In this document: positions 1 through 40,703 of the stretch, piece by piece
Position numbering within the stretch: the first letter of the stretch is position 1
Layout of the letters: each line of letters begins with the position of its first letter
Source of the DNA: Paulinella micropora
Lineage: Eukaryota > Cercozoa > Imbricatea > Euglyphida
NCBI GenBank assembly: GCA_009731375.1
Contig: BJOX01000063.1
Span: 935,191 to 979,016, forward strand
Direction of reading: 5' to 3'
Length of the DNA: 43,826 nt
The notes under the pieces: model-generated
Seen by the model: only the letters and a program-made list of their open reading frames with translations
Told to the model about the DNA's origin: nothing
Databases searched by the model: none
Made by a program: the position numbers and the translations under genes

Positions 1-7
1 ACTACTA

Positions 8-88
<81 letters not shown>

Positions 89-100
89 ACTACTACTACT

Positions 101-156
<56 letters not shown>

Positions 157-204
157 TCTCTATTTCTTTCCTCTAGTCGTTGTCAGTTCTTCGGAGCTAC
201 AGGG

Positions 205-302
<98 letters not shown>

Positions 303-360
303 TCTCTCTTTCTTTCCTCTAGTCACTGTCAGTTCTTCGGAGCTACAGTGCACTACTACT

Positions 361-439
<79 letters not shown>

Positions 440-467
440 TACTACTATCTCTCTTTCTTTCCTCTAG
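1..467 (+). repeat. (ACT)n arrays with two copies of an exon acceptor edge
   Basis: Long (ACT)n runs are interrupted at about 157-205 and 301-351 by a roughly 50-bp linker. The linker has a pyrimidine-rich acceptor (TTTCTTTCCTCTAG) followed by the start of exon 1 (TCACTGTCAGTTC). The third occurrence, at about 446, is the acceptor of exon 1 itself. These are therefore partial upstream copies of the 3' splice site and first ~30 nt of that exon. Confidence 0.8.
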
Positions 468-31299
<30,832 letters not shown>

Positions 31300-32285
31300 G
31301 AAGATTCCGTCTTCTAATGCCAGTATGACCCCACCGGGCCGTCTTGTTCAGCTCAGGGCCCCACCTGGTCGGCAATTTTGTGGCAGCAGTGGCAGGGAAA
31401 ACAAATTTGAAGTGCAGCGTTCTCAGTCCACTTCATTCTGGAAGTTGTGGATTTGCTATTGCTATTGATACTGCTGTTGATATTGATATTGATATTGATA
31501 TTGATAGTGATAGTGGAAAGTCGCGACTCTGGGCTTGATCGGACGAGTCGGTCGGTAGTCAGTCTTATCCTCATGACATGGCTCGGTCGGTATCATCATG
31601 CTCATTCTGCTGCAGTCTAAGGATCTTCAACCTCTGAAAGTCTGGGTCCCAGTCTAGTGAACATTGAGCTCAGGCAAATGTCTAGAACTTGAATATGCTT
31701 TAATTGAGCAGAGTCTTTTTAAAGGCTTCAAGTAGCTTCTGCATCGACCACCTCTCAATTTCCATGGCATCATTCCGAGTAGGCTCTACGAAAATCGTCA
31801 GTGCGTTATATTGCCCCCGGTACAGGGTCAACCTCGTTCAAGTCTCAGGCTGACTCCAGTAATTACTACGTACTGAGACCGCTTGAGCCGGGCATGGTAG
31901 GCTAACTCAGACACGGTGAAGCAATTTTCGATTCAACCTGCTGCTGCCAGATAGGTCCTGACTGGAGTGGCACTGACTCCAAGGCACGGTGTCACGGCCC
32001 GGTGTGTCCCAGAGCAATTTAAATTTTCAAGTGCAATGAGTTGAAGTGACTTGAGATACCGTTACTAGTACAAAAATATAGAGGTACTTCTGTCTCGTCC
32101 GCCATGACAAGTGACTCGGAGGTGACACTGAATCAGCAGTAAACGATATTCTTGGCCCGGGCAATAAATTGTTACAATGTATTGAACTCAACACATTTCA
32201 ACTTTATTTTACTAGCCCGTGGCATGTACCTAATACTGACTAAGCCGATTATCGGCTGATCACCATAATTATTATCATAATTTAG
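31300..32285. other. 3' flank, little repeat content
   Basis: Mostly unique sequence with a small (GATATT)n at 31467-31510. GCTGCAG followed by TCTAAGGATCTTCAACC at 31607-31657 could be a short terminal exon (SKDLQPLKVWVPV, stop), but I have no partner for it. Confidence 0.4.
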
Positions 32286-32724
32286 GTATTATTGCTGCGG
32301 AATCTTGGAATGCTTAACAATACTATTTTCGCTCTGGATAAAACTATTATGTTTCCAGAAATTTTGATTATGCGGATTGTTTGGCAACCGACTTCCAAAA
32401 TTTTTTATTACAACGATGAGTTGCTTTCTACTGGTGGAGGCACGGTCGCACAAGCTGATTTAAATGTTTCTGTTACTAATCTCAGCCTTTTCTTAGCTGT
32501 TGAAGCCAATCCTGATGTCGTTCAATCAATTCAGGCAACAGAAGATTATGAACCCTGAAGATATGAGCTTCAACATTGATTATTCTTATTTGTATAAAAA
32601 CACTGTCGGAGTAGCTTCAACTTCTCAAAGTGTTATGAGGGCCTTAGATTTGACAAAAGACACGGACGACGACTTAAGAAGATTTATCACTCTGTATTCC
32701 ACGGAACCGAAAAAATTGCCATAG
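32286..32724 (+). pseudogene. Fragment resembling a Polinton-type double-jelly-roll capsid protein, frameshifted
   Basis: Two overlapping open frames. The first (to 32558) runs through FALDKTIMFPE, RIVWQPTSKI and NLSLFLAVEANPD. The second (about 32523-32724) continues with MNPEDMSFNIDYSYLYK and TSQSVMRALDL. The order of an early ALDK/FPE stretch, a VW.P.SKI strand, an NL.LFLAVE.N.D stretch and a later Y.YLYK...TSQS stretch fits my memory of Polinton/Maverick-type major capsid proteins. No search could be run. AT-rich, short and broken, it lacks the rest of such a protein. Alternative: an unrelated coding fragment. Confidence 0.4.
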
Positions 32725-32948
32725 CAAATCTGCATTATTTCAAAGGCATCCCAACATTTCCAAGATTCCCTTGGTTCATTTTGTGAATCATGACTGTGTA
32801 TCACGACCGTGTATGTTCTCTTAGTCAATTTTAACATGAATCTATGACTTTTAGCAGAGTATTGTAACCTAGAACACGAGTCTTTCCCTACTTGCAAGCT
32901 GTTTTGCACTGAAGTCGAAATAATTCACAGCGGTCTGGGCTGTTGCAG

Positions 32949-33086
32949 CTTGCCCCAAGACTGAGCTTGGAATTCAAGCACGCGCACCTGGACGCTTCGG
33001 GCATGCTATTGGACTGCGAGACTGAAAAGGCACCTGCAATGCTGGAAGAACTCCGAAAGCGCGTTGCCCAGGCCGGTCGCAACTAA
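32949..33086 (+). CDS. Terminal exon of an unidentified gene
   Basis: Open from GGCTGTTGCAG through 45 codons to TAA. It starts LAPRLSLEFKHAHLDASGML and ends LEELRKRVAQAGRN. It is clearly more GC-rich than its surroundings and has the look of a conserved protein end with a helical Leu/Glu/Arg tail. No upstream exon identified. It could be a processed fragment. Confidence 0.4.
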   Translation, partial: LAPRLSLEFKHAHLDASGMLLDCETEKAPAMLEELRKRVAQAGRN

Positions 33087-33530
33087 TTTGAATTTTTCAC
33101 ACAAAATCGAAAAAATAACACAAAATCGAAATTCCAATCAAAATCTAAACAGCCACAATTTTTTTCTTTTGAATGTCGTCAGCAGTAAGAACACTGCTTA
33201 TGCGTTGGACAGGTAACTTCGAGTACTGTTTAAGTCGTAATTATGATTGTGCGGTAACATTTTACTAAGTCATAATTAGGAGTAACTGTAACAGTAATGG
33301 GTAATCCAAGTCAATTGTGCACGTTACGTTTTTACCATTGATCATTGAGCGTCAGTTACTGCTAGTCACGCACTTAGACTAGCTAGCTCTCTTGCAGTTC
33401 AGTTTTGCGTTTATGTCTTCGGATTAAAGTGGCTGTTAGCAACCTGGTTTTTAACGAAGTCTCCCGGCAAACCGCAAGTGAAAAATAGGGTAAGGTCCGT
33501 GAGTGACCGGTTTATACCTAATCATCGGTC
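33087..33530. other. Non-coding leader, possible LTR remnant
   Basis: Unique AT-rich sequence. The part at about 33350-33520 (including CGGATTAAAGTGGCTG) lies directly before the gag-like frame, where an LTR and leader would lie, but no second copy exists in the window and no primer-binding site is evident. Confidence 0.2.
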
Positions 33531-34049
33531 ATGAGCCGTTGGGATAGTGGTTCATCACAGCAATACACTAACTGGAAACAGTTCTCATCACACGCACCCG
33601 TCTATGACGGTGTCACAGAACATCTTCAAGGATTTTACTATCAGCTAGAGGAATATGCTTACGGTATTAGTACAATTCTCGGGGACATGGTGAAAGACGC
33701 ATTTCTCGATGAGATAGCTGCTAAGAAGAAATACGGATGGGATTTGAGTCGTATGAGAGCAGCAGAAGCAGATGAACCAAGAGAACCTACTGGAGAAGAT
33801 TCACCAGACGTGAGTGAAGAGAGTGAGGAAGAAGACAAAGCAGGAGACGCATCACCACTGCATTCTCTAACTACAAAGTCGTCGCATATTTCAGAAGCCG
33901 TAATGCTCAAGATCCGTTCGATAAAGTCGGCATTGTCAAGAGAAAATACATTACGGACAAATTTCCGGAGCAGCAAGATATTTGGAAGAAAAGAAATTCA
34001 GAGAGAGAGAGAGAGAGAGAGAGAGCTCCTAGGAAGAACGAAGACGTAG
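33531..34049 (+). pseudogene. Gag-like open frame, N-terminal part
   Basis: ATG at 33531. The first 75 residues contain HAPVYDGVTEHLQGFYYQLE, which recalls the start of retrotransposon Gag (P.FDG...L..F...LE). An acidic region (SEESEEED) follows. Near 33860 a better-looking frame continues as YKVVAYFRSRNAQDP to FPEQQDIWKKRNSE, suggesting a frameshift. A GA microsatellite at 34004-34024 then disrupts the frame. Confidence 0.4.
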
Positions 34050-34079
34050 ACGCCTGGCTCACCAGTACCTACTGAAGAA

Positions 34080-34800
34080 AGAGTAGCTAGAAAAGCTAAG
34101 AGGAGAGAAGTTTGAAGAAGACGAATCAACAAACCGGTTGCTAGAGAAGCTGAGTACGCACCCATATGGTGCTAATACTTTGCGGATCACTATTGTATGG
34201 CACCAGCCATACGACCCAAGCAAAACGACATAGAGAGGTTTACGTGCTTTGGGAGGCAACCAACAGGCAGAAGAAGTATGAGAAAGGAAAGACTAGTAAT
34301 AGGGCAGATGGAGAAGTCCCAGGAGCAGCTTTATTGCTAGCAGGAGAGGAAGAAGAGGAGGGAAGGAAAGAGTGGATACAAACAAAAAGGTGAACACGGG
34401 GGCAAGCATGATGGGGCAGTGACAGAACGAAAGGAATGGTGGCTCACTGCAGTTTGTTATAACTGCAGCGAGACTGGTCACACTAAACGCTTTTGCCCTA
34501 AGCTCGCTACGTCTAACAGCTCACGTCGCACCCATAAACCCCACAACACCGCCCCTCCCAAGAGAGAAACCCAAAGCAAAGGTAGTAAGTTTCGTAAGAA
34601 AAAGAATAAAGGGGTGACTCTTATAAGAGGTGAAAAGGGTGAAGAAAACGAAGGAGAAGAGGGGGAAAACCAACAGCACAGAAGAGGACGACAGTTCAGA
34701 AGAGGAAGACTATACACTGATTGTCATTGGAGGCAGAGGAAGATCAAGAAGAGGGCAACACAGCCCAAAAAGGAGGAGAGGAAACGGAAGGGGAGGTAGA
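34080..34800 (+). pseudogene. Gag-like region with CCHC zinc knuckle
   Basis: A frame with STNRLLEKLSTHPYGANTLR precedes one with REVYVLWEATNRQKKYEKGK. From about 34396 the frame carries CYNCSETGHTKRFC, a CX2CX4HX4C knuckle as in Gag or LINE ORF1, followed by a Lys/Arg-rich stretch. At least two frame breaks. It could belong to an LTR element or to ORF1 of a LINE. Confidence 0.55.
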
Positions 34801-35203
34801 GGAGCAAAAAGAGAACGACACTGAAAAACTCGAAAGAGTCCGTGAAGGGGGGGTTAGAATGTCGAGCAGCTCCCAGACTCGCTACTCGCTCGGAGGCATT
34901 CCCCCATCCAACCCCTCACCATCCACTCTCACTAGTGATCAACGCCTCAACCCCTCGCCTACAACCCCTCCCAACCGACCCCCTCCACAGCACGAGAGTC
35001 TCGTGCGAGAAACTTTCTCGCAACCCTCTAAGAAAGAAAAACCGACGAAACCGAAACCGACACCTCAATCTCTCCTCCAAACGAAAGAGGCGCACAAACA
35101 CAAGACACCACAGACAATCACCCCCACCAAACAAACACCCAATCCCAAACGAAACACAATCCAATGTGTACGAAGAACTCAAAGGGGAAGCGGTGTGGTG
35201 TGA
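34721..35203 (+). pseudogene. Pro/Lys-rich continuation of the gag-like region
   Basis: 160 codons open: an acidic start, then Ser/Pro/Thr/Lys-rich sequence of low complexity. Overlaps the previous frame in another phase. No domain recognised. Confidence 0.25.
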
Positions 35204-35838
35204 AGTATGGTGAAAGTGGGAGCATAGGTAAGGCAGGCAGTCATCAATTGACACCAGGAAGGCATGAAAGAAACAAATCACAAGCATAAAACAAAAGAAG
35301 CACTACGGCGACAAATACGACAAAATTTGTCATATACTGACGAAAATGGGTCTACTGAACCATTTTTCCTATTGTTGACAAATTTTTTTTTTCTTTTTGT
35401 CAGGATCTGACGAATTTTTTTTCGTTTGTCCTCTGGTATTTGTAAACATCTTTTTCCCATCTTTGAGTGCAACAAAACACGGGTAAAAAACGGGGGTTGT
35501 AGTAGGAAATGAATTAATGTGTATAGTCAGTCCCCCAAAAATGAACAATGTGCCACTGTCCTTTATCAGCCAGCACATGTACAGAATCATGCAACACATC
35601 AGAAACTAATACTATCGCTTGCTTGCTACCTAACATACTTTGCTCGTACGACGAAGAGAGGCAAGAAGAAGACTCTTGGGTTGTGACGTATGTGGGAATT
35701 TCCTCCTCCAGACAAGGGTGCAGGTATTCCACGACGTAGCCTTTATTCCACTCCAGGTCACCTGGCATGGGCAAGAAAAACATTTGGCCCATGTCCATTC
35801 CTGTGAGAGTTAGTCTAAGCAAACAGCAACAGGAAGAG
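35204..35838. other. Unique sequence, one uncertain minus-strand frame
   Basis: A 120-codon minus-strand frame at 35514-35876 has mixed composition (for example PGDLEWNKGYVVEYLHPCLE) but no recognised domain. Otherwise T-rich tracts near 35370-35430. Confidence 0.2.
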
Positions 35839-36060
35839 GACACGAAAAGTCCCGTGAAATTTTTCGAGTCCTGCAAAATCTTTGCGGGTTCAGGAAATTT
35901 TCTCCTGGTCTCAAAGAATTATTCCGGGTCCTGAAACATTATTTCGGGTGCTGAAAGATATTTGCAAGTTCCGGGAAAATTTGTCAACAACAGGAAATTT
36001 TTTTCGCGTCCCGGCACATAACCCCAGGCAGAGCCAGGCAGGAGGTAAGACAAGGAGAAA
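35839..36060 (+). repeat. Degenerate GGAAATTTTTTCC minisatellite, left block
   Basis: Loose repeats around (T)CGGGT(C/G)CTGAAA.ATTTTT at about 35840-36020, the same unit as in 36708-36990 and 38200-38720. Confidence 0.65.
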
Positions 36061-36067
36061 GCATTAC

Positions 36068-36140
<73 letters not shown>

Positions 36141-36199
36141 CAAGGTAGTGGTAGGGTAGCAACAAGGCAGGGTACGGCACAGTCTAGCAGCAGCAGCAG

Positions 36200-36206
<7 letters not shown>
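36061..36206. repeat. (GA)n array
   Basis: GA array at about 36070-36137, then a short unique piece and (CAG)n. Confidence 0.9.
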
Positions 36207-36240
<34 letters not shown>

Positions 36241-36418
36241 TAGTAGTAGTCTCCGCCTGAGTTACATGTAATTAACTATAATGTCTAATTGCATAATGGA
36301 TACGCAAATGCATTAATGTAATACTATATGAATTGATGTAATATGCATAGATGTCGAACAAGTCGATCAATCATAATCCAGACGGGGGTTAAAAGCAAAT
36401 ACCCAGAAACAGCACAGC

Positions 36419-36455
<37 letters not shown>

Positions 36456-36651
36456 TCCAATGCTGCATTGCCAAAAGGTAGATGTAAACCACAACCGAGG
36501 ATAGATGATTTATACAATATTACATCAATTCATATAGAAATACATTAATACATTTGCGTATCCATTATGCAATTACACATTATAGTTAATTACATATACA
36601 TCCAAGTATACAATGTTGAAACTCAGGCGGAGGCTACTACTAGTGGTACTG

Positions 36652-36700
<49 letters not shown>

Positions 36701-36705
36701 CAAGA
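36207..36705. repeat. Large inverted repeat with (AGT)n/(ACT)n at its outer ends
   Basis: The left arm has (AGT)n, then CTCCGCCTGAGTTACATGTA and about 100 bp more to 36357. The right arm at 36512-36705 is its reverse complement (ATTATGCAATTACACATTAT, CTCAGGCGGAG) ending in (ACT)n. The spacer of about 150 bp contains a GA array. Confidence 0.85.
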
Positions 36706-36707
36706 GC

Positions 36708-36990
36708 AGGAAAAGTTTTTCGGGTCCCGGAAATTTTTTCTTGATCCCGGAAATTTTTTCTGGATCTCGGAAATTTTTTGGATGTCAAAAAACTTTTTCG
36801 GATTCCGGAAATTTTTTCCGTATGTCGGAAAACTTTTCCGGATCCCGGAAATTTCTTCGGATATTTTTCAGGTTCCAAAAACTTTTCCGGGTCCTGAAAA
36901 TTTCCCAGGATATTTTTCAGGTTCCGAAAAACTTTCCCCAGGTATCGAAAAAAATTCCCGGGTCCCGGAAATTTTCCTGACTTCAACGCG
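36708..36990 (+). repeat. Degenerate GGAAATTTTTTCC minisatellite, middle block
   Basis: Period about 20-21 bp; units such as CCCGGAAATTTTTTCTTGAT. Seven-codon periodicity keeps a frame open (FSGSRKF pattern), but this is repeat translation. Units are partly self-complementary. Confidence 0.8.
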
Positions 36991-37009
36991 TGATTTCCGG
37001 AATTTAGCG

Positions 37010-37331
37010 CAAAACAGATAGAGAAGAGAGAGAAGAGAGAAGAGAGAGAAGCAAGAGAAGCAAGAGAAGAGAGAGAAAATAGAAGTGAGAAGAGAGAGAA
37101 GAGAGAGAAGAGAGAAGAGAGAGAAGAGAGAGAAGAGAGAGAAGAGAGAGAAGAGAGAGAAGAGAGAGAAGAGAGAGAAGAGAGAGAGCGCGAGTGAAGG
37201 AGAAGGAGAAGGAGGAGAAGAAGGAGGGGGTTGAGGAGAAGAAGGAGGAGCAGGAGAAGGAGGAGAAGGAGAAAGAGAGAGACAGAGAGAGCGAGAGAGA
37301 GAGAGAGAGAGAGACAGAGAGAGAGAGAGAG

Positions 37332-37396
<65 letters not shown>

Positions 37397-37458
37397 GAGA
37401 GAGAGAAGCAACCAAGCAACCAAGCAACCAAGCAACCAAGCAACCAAGNNNNNNNNNN

Positions 37459-37522
<64 letters not shown>

Positions 37523-37612
37523 CAACCAAGCAACCAAGCAACCAAGCAACCAAGCAACCAAGCAACCAAGCAACCAACCGACCAACCGACCGACCGACCG
37601 ACCAAAGGGAGG

Positions 37613-37650
<38 letters not shown>

Positions 37651-37655
37651 GAGGT

Positions 37656-37690
<35 letters not shown>
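37010..37690. repeat. (GA)n arrays with (CAACCAAG)n inserts
   Basis: GAGAA and GA arrays with AAGCAACCAAGCAACC blocks at about 37406-37448 and 37520-37575. Gap at 37449-37458. Confidence 0.9.
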
Positions 37691-37694
<4 letters not shown>

Positions 37695-38199
37695 CGTTTT
37701 AACAACGTCTTAAACGCTCTTTCTCCGCGCTCGCTCGATTCTGCAGCCCAAAAAACAAAAATCCAAGTAACACGCCTGGAAAAAAAACTAACAACAGCAG
37801 CAGCAACAAGCCAACAAGTTGCACAAAAGTGATGTAGAAGCAACTTGTTGCATGCATTGCAGTAGCAAAAGGATGCAAAAAGAAACCCACCTTCCATTCT
37901 GAAAAAGGGAGCTGTTGAGAATTTTGGGGTCGCTTGAAACTGAACCAAAAGCACATGGTCAAAAAAGCCGGAACTTTGCACTTCCTGGTTTTTTTTGAAG
38001 TGCAATTTTTCTTCCGATGCCACCGCCCACCTGAAAAATTTTCATTGCAGATTCTGATAACGCCTGGCCTGAAACGTCGAATGTAACTTTTCCCGGCCAG
38101 AACGGACCAGCCGTGTTGCAGGGGAATTGCGCAAAGTTTCGCCGCCAGAATCCTGCCACCAGAAAAATGAGGTGCTTTTCACCACCAGGAAACATTTGC
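37691..38199. other. Unique sequence, no gene seen
   Basis: Contains ACAAGTTGC and GCAACTTGT as a short hairpin near 37816-37848 and some T/A-rich tracts. No convincing coding segment. Confidence 0.35.
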
Positions 38200-38720
38200 A
38201 GGGTTCTGACAATTTTTTCCTATATACAGCAACTTTTTCCAGATCCTGAAAAGGTTTCTCGGGATTCGGCAGGTTGCAGGAACCAGGAAAAATTGTCAGG
38301 TTCAGGAAAAGCAAAATATATTTCCAAATCCTGAAAAATGTTTGAGGTACTGATAAATTTTTCCAGGAAATGAAAATATTTTCAGCTCTCGACAATTTTT
38401 ATCAATTCCTGAAAATAATTGCCTACTCCAGGAAAATTATTTATTTTCCGGGTCCCGGCAAATTTTGCCGGAACCAGGAAAAATTGTCAGGTTCAGGAAA
38501 AGCAAAATGCATTTCCAAATCCTGAAAAATGTTTGAGGTACTGAAAAAATTTTTCCAGGAAATGAAAATATTTTCATCTCTCGACAATTTTTGTCAGGTC
38601 CTGAAAATAATTGCATACTCCAGGAAAATTATTTATTTTCCGGGTCCCGGCAAATTTTGCCGGATACAGGAAATATTGTCAGGTTCAGGAAAAGCAAAAT
38701 ATATTTCCAGATCCTGAACA
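38200..38720 (+). repeat. About 191-bp higher-order tandem repeat
   Basis: GGAACCAGGAAAAATTGTC at about 38278 and 38470, and a variant GGATACAGGAAATATTGTC at 38661, each followed by AGGTTCAGGAAAAGCAAAAT. The 191-bp unit is built of degenerate 20-25 bp GGAAA...TTTTCC units. Confidence 0.8.
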
Positions 38721-39411
<691 letters not shown>

Positions 39412-39677
39412 GTGCTTCTCTGACAATGGCTGATGCATTTCTGCACATGCGCCTCCATCGTCTCACCCGTGAGGGGAGTATGAAGAATCGACGATAGGCT
39501 CTAATGACAACCCCGCAAGGGCAGTTCCAACACTTCCAGACGGACCGGTATGTTCAATCAAAATACTGGTCCAGACGGACCGGTATGTTCAATGAAAATA
39601 CTGGTGGCACCGACGGGAATCGAACTGGCGACAGGGCCCAGATGGTAGAACTTGACCACTGGGCTATCACGGTGTCC
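39412..39677 (-). mobile_element. Family A SINE, copy 5, complete
   Basis: Very close to copy 4, with a few substitutions. Head at 39605-39677, 3' end TTGTCAGAGAAGCAC then (TTT/TAT)n. Confidence 0.85.
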
Positions 39678-39755
<78 letters not shown>

Positions 39756-40245
39756 GTGCTNNNNNNNNNNNNNNNNNNNNNNNNNNNNNNNNNNNNNNNN
39801 NNNNNNNNNNNNNNNNNNNNNNNNNNNNNNNNNNNNNNNNNNNNNNNNNNNNNNNNNNNNNNNNNNNNNNNNNNNNNNNNNNNNNNNNNNNNNNNNNNNN
39901 NNNNNNNNNNNNNNNNNNNNNNNNNNNNNNNNNNNNNNNNNNNNNNNNNNNNNNNNNNNNNNNNNNNNNNNNNNNNNNNNNNNNNNNNNNNNNNNNNNNN
40001 NNNNNNNNNNNNNNNNNNNNNNNNNNNNNNNNNNNNNNNNNNNNNNNNNNNNNNNNNNNNNNNNNNNNNNNNNNNNNNNNNNNNNNNNNNNNNNNNNNNN
40101 NNNNNNNNNNNNNNNNNNNNNNNNNNNNNNNNNNNNNNNNNNNNNNNNNNNNNNNNNNNNNNNNNNNNNNNNNNNNNNNNNNNNNNNNNNNNNNNNNNNN
40201 NNNNNNNNNNNNNNNNNNNNNNNNNNNNNNNNNNNNNNNNNNNNN
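39678..40245. repeat. (AAT)n then 485-N gap, probably hiding a further SINE copy
   Basis: The last five bases before the gap, GTGCT, match the 3' start of another family A copy (GTGCTTCTC). Confidence 0.6.
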
Positions 40246-40301
<56 letters not shown>

Positions 40302-40302
40302 G
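40246..40302 (-). repeat. (ATT)n tail of the non-LTR retrotransposon
   Basis: Pure trinucleotide array directly at the 3' end of the element on the minus strand. Confidence 0.8.
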
Positions 40303-40362
40303 GCTTCATCAGACTATAGCATCAGATCCAGATTCTGGACATGTGCCTCCATTGGGTCACCG
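40303..40362 (-). other. 3' end of the retrotransposon shared with SINE family A
   Basis: Positions 40334-40361 match SINE copy 4 (38984-39011) at 23 of 28 bases without gaps (core CATG(T/C)GCCTCCAT). Both then have a looser stretch ending in GAAGC on the minus strand and an (ATT)n tail. Confidence 0.6.
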
Positions 40363-40703
40363 GGGTCAGCCGATCCCAACGCATTGTCAGAACACCAAAC
40401 AGACATAGCAGCAACAGCAACAGCAGGGGCAGATGGGGGCTGTGAAGTGCATGAAGAGCTAGATGCGAGGGTGTTAGCTGAAGAGAAGAACTCCGAGACA
40501 CTACGCTGCGCTCCCGAACCCCTCTCTCTAGCCAGGACGTCCACTCTGCGCGGACGGCCGCGCCGCGCAACATCAACGTCACTTGGGGGAGAGGGTGGGA
40601 CAGAAGCTGATGGAACCTCAGTGAGGTCAATCACCTCCTCGCCCCCATCCTCCACCCCAAGCTCCTCCCTTTTACCCTCCCTAGCAGACCAACACTCAGA
40701 CAC
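40314..40703 (-). CDS. Probable out-of-frame C-terminal extension of the retrotransposon ORF
   Basis: Overlaps the end of the main ORF by about 70 bp in another phase and stays open to a TAG only 11 bp from the (ATT)n tail. It contains an acidic EEVIDLTE, which fits the SUMO-interacting motif pattern (VIDLT next to acidic residues), and RRGRPRR, which fits an AT-hook core (GRP flanked by Arg). The overlap includes a C5 run near 40710, a plausible indel site. Inference: the original protein was about 130 residues longer. The frame could also be incidental. Confidence 0.4.
   Translation of the reverse strand: MSECWSAREGKREELGVEDGGEEVIDLTEVPSASVPPSPPSDVDVARRGRPRRVDVLARERGSGAQRSVSEFFSSANTLASSSSCTSQPPSAPAVAVAAMSVWCSDNALGSADPGDPMEAHVQNLDLML

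Noticed and set aside
34996-35287. Minus-strand frame overlapping the proline-rich tail
   Set aside because: Antisense of low-complexity sequence; no domain.
36567-37021. 137-codon frame with a seven-residue FSGSRKF pattern
   Set aside because: Translation of the 20-21 bp minisatellite; degenerate and not bounded by splice or start context.
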